A stretch of 64,000 bases of DNA. Source: Micromonospora carbonacea. Its GTDB lineage: Bacteria > Actinomycetota > Actinomycetes > Mycobacteriales > Micromonosporaceae. The notes beneath the pieces are model-generated. The model worked only from the letters and a program-made list of their open reading frames with translations, did no database searches and was not told the origin of the DNA. The translations under genes were made by a program, and so were the position numbers. Where the stretch lies: assembly GCF_014205165.1 (NCBI RefSeq), contig NZ_JACHMZ010000001.1, positions 4,322,501-4,386,500 on the forward strand. The letters are read 5' to 3'. Shown here in pieces: positions 55,044 through 64,000 of the stretch; the first letter of the stretch is position 1; each line of letters begins with the position of its first letter.

Positions 55044-56321
55044 ATGAGCCCACCCGGCACGTCGCACCGGCTACGCGTGGCGGTGCTGCTCAAGACGAAC
55101 ACCGGCGGCAGGTGGATCCTGCCGCAGGTGGACGAGCTGCGCGGGCGCGGACACGACGTCGTGGTGATCCTGCCCGCCGGGGACGGGCGGCTCACCGGGG
55201 AGCTGCGGCGACGGGGCGTACGCGTCGCCGAGTCGCCGTTCGACTTCCAGGTCGGGCCCGGCCTCCCCGCCGGCCTGCTCGGCCTGCGTCGGTTGATCCG
55301 CCGGCTGGCCCCGGACGTGCTCCACTACCACCTGCTCGCCTCCGCCTTCGCCGCCCGGGCCGCCACCGTGGGCCTGCCCCTGCGCCGCGTGCACATGGTG
55401 GCCGGCCCGGCCTACCTGGAGTCCCGCGTCATCCGCCTCGTCGAGCGGCTGCTGTGGCGGCTCGACGACGCCATCGTCTGCGGCTGCCGGCACGCGTCGA
55501 ACCGGTACGGGGCGCTGGGCTGCCCGCCCCACCGCCGCCCGGTGGCCACCTACGGGGTGAACACCGAGCGGTTCCGGCCGGACTGGGCGGCAGCCCCGCA
55601 CCCCGGTGACGCGCCGCCCGGCGGACCCGACGGCCACCCGGCCCTCGCGGACCGGGGCGGCCCGGGTGGCCCGGCGCACGCCGAGGCGCGGGCCAAGGCG
55701 CGAGCCGAGCTCGGCGTCGCCGACGACGTCTTCCTGGCCGTCATGGTCGCCTACGTCTATCCGCCGAAACGGCTGGTCAACCGGGGACGGGGGATCAAGG
55801 GGCACGACGTGCTCCTGCCCGCGTGGCGACGGTTCCGCGCGGCCCACCCGAAGGCGCACCTGTTGATCATCGGCGACGGTTGGGGCGACGCGGGCGAGAC
55901 CTACCGCCGCCGGCTGCTCGACCGGTTCGGCGTCGCCGGGGACCCCGGGATCACCTGGCTCACCGGCGTCGACGACGTACGCCCCTGGTACGCGGCGGCC
56001 GACGTGAGCGTCAGCCCCTCCCTCGGCGAGAGCCACGGCGCGGCGGTGGAGGCCGGGGCGATGGCCGTGCCGAGCATCGTCAGCGATGCCGGTGGCCTGC
56101 CCGAGACGGTCGACGAGCACAGCGGGTGGATCGTCCCGGCCGACGACGTGCCGGCCCTGGCCGACGCGCTCCGCCTCGCGTACCGGGACTTCGCGGCCGG
56201 GCGGCTGCCCGGGCGCGGCCGGGCGGCCCGCAGCCTGATGGTGCGGCGGTTCGACAACCGGCGCTCGGCCGCCGTCGTCGCCGACGTCCTCGAATCCGTC
56301 GCGGCCACCGGCGGACGCTAG
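55044..56321 (+). CDS. GT4-type glycosyltransferase, paralogue B
   Basis: GT-B glycosyltransferase of 425 residues. It begins LRVAVLLKTNTGGRWILPQV, shares RRVHMVAGPAYLES and LVERLLWRLDDAIV with paralogue A, and has KRLVNRGRGIKGHDVLLPAW and SLGESHGAAVEAGAMAVPSI in the donor site. It differs by a Gly/Pro-rich insert near 180-210 between the two domains. ATG 55044 follows GGAGAGAACC. It is separated from its paralogue by the aminotransferase and dehydratase genes and probably adds another sugar to the same glycan. Confidence 0.9.
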   Translation: MSPPGTSHRLRVAVLLKTNTGGRWILPQVDELRGRGHDVVVILPAGDGRLTGELRRRGVRVAESPFDFQVGPGLPAGLLGLRRLIRRLAPDVLHYHLLASAFAARAATVGLPLRRVHMVAGPAYLESRVIRLVERLLWRLDDAIVCGCRHASNRYGALGCPPHRRPVATYGVNTERFRPDWAAAPHPGDAPPGGPDGHPALADRGGPGGPAHAEARAKARAELGVADDVFLAVMVAYVYPPKRLVNRGRGIKGHDVLLPAWRRFRAAHPKAHLLIIGDGWGDAGETYRRRLLDRFGVAGDPGITWLTGVDDVRPWYAAADVSVSPSLGESHGAAVEAGAMAVPSIVSDAGGLPETVDEHSGWIVPADDVPALADALRLAYRDFAAGRLPGRGRAARSLMVRRFDNRRSAAVVADVLESVAATGGR

Positions 56322-56389
56322 CCGCTCCGGCGCGCGGCCGCCGGCCTGCGGGCCGCCGGCCGGGCGGGGCGGTCGCCGGCCGGGCGGGG

Positions 56390-57901
56390 TCAGAGCACGA
56401 AGGCGTCGGTCCAGAGCGCGCCGGAGCGGCCCGACAGCGCGTCGAGCATCGCGACCGCCTGGCCGTCGCTGAGCTGCGCGACGAAGTCGACGATGGCCCG
56501 CCCCCGGGCCCGGCCGATCCGGTCCGGCGTACGCGGGTGCAGCTCCGCCTCGGCCAGCTCGACCAGGTCGTGCAGCCGGCGCGGCAGCCGCGACTCCTCC
56601 TCCGGGTCGAGCAGCCACTCCCACAGCGCCTCGACGAGGGTGCCGAGCAGCCGCGCCTGTCCCCGCTGGTGCAGGGCCAGGTCGGGGCGGGCCAGCACGA
56701 AGCGGTGGTGGACGAGCTTGAGCACCTGCACCTCGTGCCACTGGGCCGGGGCGAGCAGCACGTGCCCGGAGCGCACCGACGGGGTCCCGGTCACGGTGAT
56801 GGCGTCGACGAACCGGGTGGTCCACCGGGCGGAGAACCGGGCGACGTACTGCTCCGCCTCGATCGAGCCGTCGAACGGCAGCGCGAGCAGCCCCTCGACC
56901 AGCTCCTGCCGGACGTGCTCGACGGCCGCGGCGAACGCCTCGTCGTCGGCGATCCAGCCGTCCTTGCGGTGCAGCTGCCGGCGCAGCCGCTCGATGGCCG
57001 CACCGGGTCGGCGGCCCACCCCGTCCAGCGCGGGGTCGGTGACCGCCCGCAGGTGGTCGCCCTCCCGCTGCCAGGCCATCAGCTCGGCGGCCACGGCGCC
57101 CTGCTGGAGCACACCGACCCGGTAGAAGTCCTCGACGTCGTGGATGGCGTACGCGATGTCGTCGGCGGTGTCCATCACCGACGCCTCCACCGTCTGCTGC
57201 CAGTCGGCGATCCGCCCGACGAACGGCTCCCGGGCCTGGCGCAGGTCGGCCAGCTCCGTGCGGTACGCGCCGAACTTCGCCGACCCGCTGTCCGGGTCGT
57301 CGGCGGGCACGGCGGCGCCCCGGGGCGGCGGGACGAGGTGCCGGGGGTGCGGGTCCGGGTGGTCCAGCCGGGTCCATGGGTATTTCAGCAGGGCCGCCCG
57401 GACCGCCGCCGTCAGGTCGAGGCCGGTGGTCGCCGCGCCGCGGATCTCGGTGCTGGTGACGATCCGGTACGACTGCGCGTTGCCCTCGAAGCCGTCGGCG
57501 AGGCCCAGCCGCTGCCGGGCCAGCCGGTCGAGCACCCGCTCCCCGAGGTGCCCGAACGGCGGGTGCCCGAGGTCGTGGGCGAGGGCGGCGGCCTCCACCA
57601 CGTCGGGGTCGCAGCCGCCGAGGGAGTCCAGCAGGTCGCGCCAGCGCTCGTCGGCGGTGAGCCGCTCGGCGATGGCGCGGGCGACCTGGGCCACCTTGAG
57701 GCTGTGGGTGAGCCGGTTGTGCACCAGCAGGCCGGAGCCGCCCGGGCTGATCACCTGGGTGACCCCGCCGAGGCGGGCGAAGAAGGGCGAGGCCACGATC
57801 CGGTCCCGGTCGGCCCGGAACGGGCTGGCGGCGAGGTCGCCGAGGGCCCGGGCGCTGCCGCCGAAGAGCCGCCGCGCCCGCGGGTCAGCGGGATGTTCCA
57901 T
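56390..57901 (-). CDS. dgt: Deoxyguanosinetriphosphate triphosphohydrolase
   Basis: HD-domain dNTPase of 503 residues that hydrolyses dGTP to deoxyguanosine and triphosphate, balancing dNTP pools. The metal motifs are [20 protein letters not shown] and [20 protein letters not shown] (HD pair), then [14 protein letters not shown] and [19 protein letters not shown]. Length matches the family. ATG 57901 has TAGCGT seven bases upstream, a leaderless promoter sign; the longer frame to 58006 runs into the tex promoter region. It is divergent from tex. Confidence 0.93.
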   Translation of the reverse strand: MEHPADPRARRLFGGSARALGDLAASPFRADRDRIVASPFFARLGGVTQVISPGGSGLLVHNRLTHSLKVAQVARAIAERLTADERWRDLLDSLGGCDPDVVEAAALAHDLGHPPFGHLGERVLDRLARQRLGLADGFEGNAQSYRIVTSTEIRGAATTGLDLTAAVRAALLKYPWTRLDHPDPHPRHLVPPPRGAAVPADDPDSGSAKFGAYRTELADLRQAREPFVGRIADWQQTVEASVMDTADDIAYAIHDVEDFYRVGVLQQGAVAAELMAWQREGDHLRAVTDPALDGVGRRPGAAIERLRRQLHRKDGWIADDEAFAAAVEHVRQELVEGLLALPFDGSIEAEQYVARFSARWTTRFVDAITVTGTPSVRSGHVLLAPAQWHEVQVLKLVHHRFVLARPDLALHQRGQARLLGTLVEALWEWLLDPEEESRLPRRLHDLVELAEAELHPRTPDRIGRARGRAIVDFVAQLSDGQAVAMLDALSGRSGALWTDAFVL

Positions 57902-57908
57902 GATCGCC

Positions 57909-57914
57909 ACGCTA
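57909..57914 (-). promoter_or_regulatory. Candidate -10 box of a leaderless promoter for dgt
   Basis: On the minus strand TAGCGT lies seven bases before ATG 57901, the same arrangement as before sdhC. On the plus strand CACAAT at 57985-57990 could be the -10 of the divergent tex gene. Confidence 0.45.
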
Positions 57915-58016
57915 GCGCAGCCGGTGCCGCCGCACGCCGGCTCGGCCCTCGGCGGGGGTGCCGCGCGGCGTCGGGGGCGGGCGGCACAATGCAGGGCGGA
58001 ACCCACACGAAGGCGG

Positions 58017-60476
<2,460 letters not shown>

Positions 60477-60482
60477 GGCCCC

Positions 60483-60534
60483 GGCGTCGCCGCCGCGCCG
60501 AAACCCGCGAACGGTTCGGCGCGGCGGCGACGCC
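60483..60534 (+). terminator. Long perfect hairpin after tex
   Basis: Arms of 20 bp at 60483-60502 and 60515-60534 are perfectly complementary, with a 12-nt loop, six bases after the tex stop. There is no T-run. It is the strongest intergenic stem I found here and a likely tex terminator. Confidence 0.8.
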
Positions 60535-60625
60535 CGGGTGACGCCCGACTCCCGAGGCCCGGCGGCGACGCCCGGGACCCGGGCCGACGACGCGGGCGCG
60601 CGGCGGCGCGCGTACCGTCGGCGGC

Positions 60626-61060
60626 GTGGGTGAGGACGACGGCCTTCGGTGGCGGGAGCGGCAGCGCCACGCGGTGCGGGCGCACGCGGCGGCCGAGGCC
60701 CGACAGCGCGCCGCGGAGCAGGCGGAGGCCGCGGAGCTGGTGGCGGGTTTCGCCGCCGAGGCGCTGCGGCGCGGGCTGCGCAGCGAGCCGCTGCGGGCGG
60801 TCGGCTACGACGGGCGCGGCCACTACCGCACCCGGCTCACCGGCTGGTACGTGGACCGGGCCCGCACCCGCGCCGTGGACACCGAGGGCCGCTTCTACCT
60901 GCTCTCCGTGCCGCCCGGCCTGCGGGCGCGGCTGTTCGGGGCGCAGCCGGAGCCCACCCCGCCGCCGCTGGTGGTCGGGCGCGGCGGCCGCGACGGCGAG
61001 TCGGTGCCCCTGGCGACCCTGCTCAGCCTGCGTCTGGAGGCGGGCGACGACTGGCGGTGA
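60626..61060 (+). CDS. Hypothetical actinobacterial protein, 144 residues
   Basis: Not recognised. The N-terminal half is an Ala/Arg/Glu-rich helix (RERQRHAVRAHAAAEARQRA and on), possibly coiled coil. The C-terminal half is a small domain with VGYDGRGHYRTRLTGWYVDR, TEGRFYLLSVPPGLRARLFG and PPPLVVGRGGRDGES, followed by LATLLSLRLEAG. No signal or membrane helix. The GTG start at 60626 has only weak upstream GGG. Its last 38 bp overlap the 3' end of the convergent DUF389 gene. Confidence 0.72.
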   Translation: MGEDDGLRWRERQRHAVRAHAAAEARQRAAEQAEAAELVAGFAAEALRRGLRSEPLRAVGYDGRGHYRTRLTGWYVDRARTRAVDTEGRFYLLSVPPGLRARLFGAQPEPTPPPLVVGRGGRDGESVPLATLLSLRLEAGDDWR

Positions 61061-62030
61061 GCCGCGCCGCCCGGCTTGACTGCTGCCGGGGCACGCTGCC
61101 TGCGGACCGCCGCTGCACCCAGCGCCACCAGCAGAGCTGCACGACCAGGGTGAGCAGGCCGGCCAGCACGATGGCGGTCAGGTTGATCACGAGCTGGAGG
61201 GCGGAGCCGGCCGCCTCCCGCCACACCCCGTAGGCGGCGGCGACGGCGACGTTCGCGGCGGCCGGCACGGTGGTGACCGAGATCAGCACGCCGACGAGCG
61301 AGCCGGACTTCTTCGAGGTCAGCGAGAGCATGCCGGCCACGCCGGCCAGCAGGCCGACCACCCAGGACAGCGCGTCGGGCCGCCAGATGAAGTCGGTCAG
61401 CGGCCGGTCGGCCAGCAGCATGTTCCGGTCGACCAGGCCGGCGGCGGTCAGCGCCCAGGTGCTCAGCACGGTGGCCAGCACGGCGGCCAGGAAGCCCACC
61501 ACGAGGGCCTGCACGGAACGGCCGACGACGGCGGGCCGGCGGCGCAGCAACGCCACGCAGAGGGCGGCGAGCGGGCCGAACTCGGGGCCGACCACCATCG
61601 CGCCGACGATCAGGATCGGCTGGTCGAGCAGCACGCCGATGCCGGCGATCATGGTGGCCACCACGATCAGCACCAGGAACGTCGCGGACAGCTCGGTCTG
61701 CTCGCCGGTCTTGGCGGCGATCTCGTCCCAGACGACCGCGTCCGTGCCGCTGCCCGGCGCCTCCTCGGCGGCCCGGTCCGCGGCGGCGGACAGCGTCAGC
61801 TCCACGTCGTCGGCGGCGATGCCCCCGCGCGCCTCGACGCCGAGCCGGCGCAGGTCGTGCAGGACGACGTCGGCCCGCTCGCGGACCACGTCGCAGAGGA
61901 CGAGATCGCCCGCAGGCCGGCGGGCCGCGCCGGGCAGGACGACCAGGTGGGTCACGCCCGGGTCCGCGCCGAGCAGGTCCACCACGGCCGACGACTGGTC
62001 CGGCGGCACGATCACCCGCAGATGCAGCAC
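61023..62030 (-). CDS. DUF389 membrane protein
   Basis: Protein of 335 residues. A soluble N-terminal domain of about 120 residues (LHLRVIVPPDQSSAVVDLLG) precedes about six helices carrying the DUF389 core: ATFLVLIVVATMIAGIGVLL, ILIVGAMVVGPEFGPLAALC and MLSLTSKKSGSLVGVLISVT. Function is unknown; related proteins are suspected transporters or regulators. GTG 62030 follows GGGGAGCGAG; the frame to 62126 is less likely. Its 3' end overlaps the convergent hypothetical gene by 38 bp. Confidence 0.88.
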   Translation of the reverse strand: MLHLRVIVPPDQSSAVVDLLGADPGVTHLVVLPGAARRPAGDLVLCDVVRERADVVLHDLRRLGVEARGGIAADDVELTLSAAADRAAEEAPGSGTDAVVWDEIAAKTGEQTELSATFLVLIVVATMIAGIGVLLDQPILIVGAMVVGPEFGPLAALCVALLRRRPAVVGRSVQALVVGFLAAVLATVLSTWALTAAGLVDRNMLLADRPLTDFIWRPDALSWVVGLLAGVAGMLSLTSKKSGSLVGVLISVTTVPAAANVAVAAAYGVWREAAGSALQLVINLTAIVLAGLLTLVVQLCWWRWVQRRSAGSVPRQQSSRAARLTASRRPPPDAG

Positions 62031-62208
62031 AGCTCGCTCCCCAGGAGATGGGCCGGGCCCCACGCCCGCGCAGACCATACCCGGCCCCGGGGCCGCGCGC
62101 CGCCGGCCGGGGCCGTAACGCGGCACGGGGCCCCGGGGTTAGTGGGACGAGGACCACGAGCGGGCGGGGGATCCGTCGTCGGTCCGACCGCAGACGAAGG
62201 GGTCGACG

Positions 62209-63558
62209 TTGGCCAACCCAGCGCCGGGCGGCCGGTGGTCCGGCCTGTCGAGGGTGAGCTGGTTCCTCGCCGGCCTGGCCATGACCTCGCTCGCGCAGTG
62301 GACCATCGTCACGGTGCTCGCCCGGGCCGGCAGCCCCGGCCTGGTCGGCCAGTACGCCCTCGGTCTCGCGGTCGGCGCGCCGGTGGTCCTGGTCTGCGGG
62401 CTCGGGCTCCAGCCGGTCCTGGTCACCGACGTGGCCGGCCGGTTCACCTTCCACGAGTACCTGCGGCTGCGGCTGGCCGGGATGGCGGTGGCGCTCCTCG
62501 CGATCGGCGTCGTCGCGTACGCGATGGGCTCGGGGGGTGGGCCCGTCGTCCTGCTCGTCGGCGTGGCGAAGGCGCTCGACGCGGTCGGCGAGATCTACTT
62601 CGGCATCCTGCAACGCCGCCGCGCGATGCGTACCGTCGGGTTGTCGATGGCCCTCAACGCCGCGCTCTCGGTCGTCGTCACCACGGGCCTGCTCCTGGCG
62701 ACGGGCAGCGTCGCCGTCGCGGCCCTCGGCTCGGTCGCCGGCTCGGCGCTCGGCTCCGTCGGCTACCCCCGGTGGGTGGTCCGCCCGGACCTGCGGCGGG
62801 CCGCCGGGGCGGGCGGGTGGGCGGCGCTGCGCCGGCAGCGCCGGCTGGTCGTCACCGCCCTGCCCGTCGGCTTCGCCTACAGCCTCACCTCGTTCACCGG
62901 CAACGTGCCGATGTACGTCGTGCAGCACGAGCTGGGCGCGCAGGCGCTGGGGGTGTTCGCCGCGCTGAGCTACGCGACGATGGGGGCGAACCTCCTCTAC
63001 GCCGCGATGTACCAGGTGCTCCTGCACCGGATGGCCGAGCTGGCCGGCGCGGGGCGGCTGCGGGCGCTGCGCGGCCTGGTCGTCCGGCTCGTGCTGGGCT
63101 CGCTGCTGTTCGGGCTGGCGGGCGCGCTGGTCGCCCGGCTGGCCGGCGAGGTGGTGCTGGGGCTGCTCTACGGGCGCGACTACTCCCGGCACTGGCCGGT
63201 GCTGGTGGTCCTCGCGCTGGGCATCGGCGCGAGCGGCGCGCTGTACTTCGTCAACGCCGCGTTGCTGGCGCTGCACCGCTTCCAGCACCACCTGACGGCG
63301 ACCCTGCCCACGCTCGGGCTCGTCGCGGCGGCGAGCCTGCTGCTGGTCCCCCGGCACGGGCTGATCGGCGCGGCGTCGGCCGCCGTCCTGGCGCTGGTGG
63401 TGGAGGCCGTCACGAAGACGCTGCTGCTGCGGCACGCGCTGGCCCGGGCGGTTGGTGGGCCCGGCACGCCGCCGCCGGGCGACGGGGGGCCGCGGGACCG
63501 GCCGGCCGCAGGACCGGTGCCGCCGGAACGGAGTAACGTACCCAAAGTCACCATATAA
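62209..63558 (+). CDS. Polysaccharide flippase (Wzx/MATE-like)
   Basis: Membrane protein of 449 residues with about 12-14 helices, resembling Wzx-type lipid-linked oligosaccharide flippases of the MOP superfamily: VSWFLAGLAMTSLAQWTIVT, YALGLAVGAPVVLVCGLGLQ, VAKALDAVGEIYFGILQRR, GNVPMYVVQHELGAQALGVF, and LYFVNAALLALHRFQHHLTA. A disordered Pro-rich tail ends it. The start is TTG 62209, preceded by AAGGGG at seven bases; GTG codons downstream (62254) are alternatives. It is 34 bp upstream of another glycosyltransferase, placing it with the glycan genes. Confidence 0.87.
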   Translation: MANPAPGGRWSGLSRVSWFLAGLAMTSLAQWTIVTVLARAGSPGLVGQYALGLAVGAPVVLVCGLGLQPVLVTDVAGRFTFHEYLRLRLAGMAVALLAIGVVAYAMGSGGGPVVLLVGVAKALDAVGEIYFGILQRRRAMRTVGLSMALNAALSVVVTTGLLLATGSVAVAALGSVAGSALGSVGYPRWVVRPDLRRAAGAGGWAALRRQRRLVVTALPVGFAYSLTSFTGNVPMYVVQHELGAQALGVFAALSYATMGANLLYAAMYQVLLHRMAELAGAGRLRALRGLVVRLVLGSLLFGLAGALVARLAGEVVLGLLYGRDYSRHWPVLVVLALGIGASGALYFVNAALLALHRFQHHLTATLPTLGLVAAASLLLVPRHGLIGAASAAVLALVVEAVTKTLLLRHALARAVGGPGTPPPGDGGPRDRPAAGPVPPERSNVPKVTI

Positions 63559-63592
63559 CCGCGTACCTGACATCTTGGACAGTGAGCTATCG

Positions 63593-64000
63593 ATGACCTG
63601 CCTCGCCATCGTCACGGAGTACCGATTCGTCCGCACTCCCGAGGGACGGCTGTGGGTCGGGGTCGGCCCGGAGTACGACATCTGGACCCGCTACCTCGCG
63701 GCCTTCGACCGGGTCCGGGTCGTCGCCCGGGTCCAGGACGTCGGGGAACGGCCGCCGGGGGTCGCCCGGGTCGACGGGCCGGGCGTCGAGGTGTGGCCGC
63801 TGCCGTACTACGTGGGGGCGGCCGGGTTCCTCGCCCACGCGACGCGGATCCGGCGGTCGGCGCTGGCGGGCACCGAGGACGCCGACGTCGTCATGCTCCG
63901 GGTGCCCTCCCCCATCGCCAACACCATCAGCGGCCACCTCGACCGCCGCCAGCGGCCCTACTGCCTGGAGGTCGTCGGCGACCCCGACGCCGTGCTGTCG
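63593..64000 (+). CDS. Glycosyltransferase (GT4-like), cut by window edge
   Basis: The first 136 codons of a GT-B glycosyltransferase. It reads TCLAIVTEYRFVRTPEGRLW, DIWTRYLAAFDRVRVVARVQ, then DADVVMLRVPSPIANTISGH and YCLEVVGDPDAVLS at the edge, where the GDP motif begins. This is the N-terminal acceptor domain of a GT4-like enzyme. It follows the flippase by 34 bp and the cluster clearly continues to the right. Donor and acceptor cannot be assigned. Confidence 0.85.
   Translation, partial: MTCLAIVTEYRFVRTPEGRLWVGVGPEYDIWTRYLAAFDRVRVVARVQDVGERPPGVARVDGPGVEVWPLPYYVGAAGFLAHATRIRRSALAGTEDADVVMLRVPSPIANTISGHLDRRQRPYCLEVVGDPDAVLS

Overview
The window reads as chromosomal DNA of a filamentous actinomycete, most likely Micromonospora or a close relative in the Micromonosporaceae. 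Support: very high GC with strong third-position GC bias, frequent GTG (and one TTG) starts, leaderless-type promoters with a TAnnnT box 6-7 nt before the start codon, an XRE/DUF397 pair, a CebR-type operator before a cellulase, a DtxR/IdeR-type iron box, and GC-rich dispersed palindromes of a kind I associate with Micromonospora. I see no rRNA, tRNA, CRISPR, phage or transposase gene. The genus call is inference from gene content.

Layout. 1-6.7 kb: APC permease (cut by the left edge), GPP34 protein, XRE/DUF397 regulator pair, HrpB helicase, PP2C phosphatase. 6.8-10.2 kb: secreted GH9 cellulase behind a CebR-like palindrome, then a convergent snapalysin protease. 10.3-14.9 kb: minus-strand run of small membrane protein, succinate-semialdehyde dehydrogenase, LLM oxidoreductase, Na+/H+ antiporter and UBP zinc finger. 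15-20.7 kb: SGNH lipoprotein, EcsC-like protein, transglycosylase-like protein, and a PAC2/exonuclease III/ABM run. 20.7-25.4 kb: TetR with a divergent DUF4386 membrane protein and paired operators, VOC protein, class F sortase with a probable wall-anchored partner, and trmB. 25.5-29 kb: Ski2-like helicase and an unknown protein. 29.3-33.4 kb: four-gene siderophore ABC importer behind an iron box. 33.5-42.2 kb: fructosamine-kinase-like protein, Tat multicopper oxidase, cytidine deaminase, HrpA, dTDP-glucose 4,6-dehydratase. 42.4-46.8 kb: LysR regulator divergent from sdhCAB. 46.9-47.2 kb: a 338-bp non-coding palindrome-bounded repeat element. 47.4-51 kb: zinc alcohol dehydrogenase, Tat serine hydrolase of the class A beta-lactamase fold, MBL-fold hydrolase. 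51.1-64 kb: glycan genes (two paralogous glycosyltransferases, DegT aminotransferase, CapE-like 4,6-dehydratase, flippase, a further glycosyltransferase cut by the right edge), interrupted by dgt, tex and a DUF389 protein.

How the genes may work together. The clearest units are the cellulase with its operator, the iron importer with its box, LysR with sdhCAB, the TetR/DUF4386 pair, the sortase with its candidate substrate, and the 51-64 kb glycan genes. In the last, a 4,6-dehydratase plus a PLP aminotransferase could make a nucleotide-activated 4-amino-6-deoxy-N-acetylhexosamine for the nearby glycosyltransferases and flippase. The least explained items are the 46.9 kb repeat element, the non-canonical sorting signal beside the sortase, and several large intergenic palindromes.
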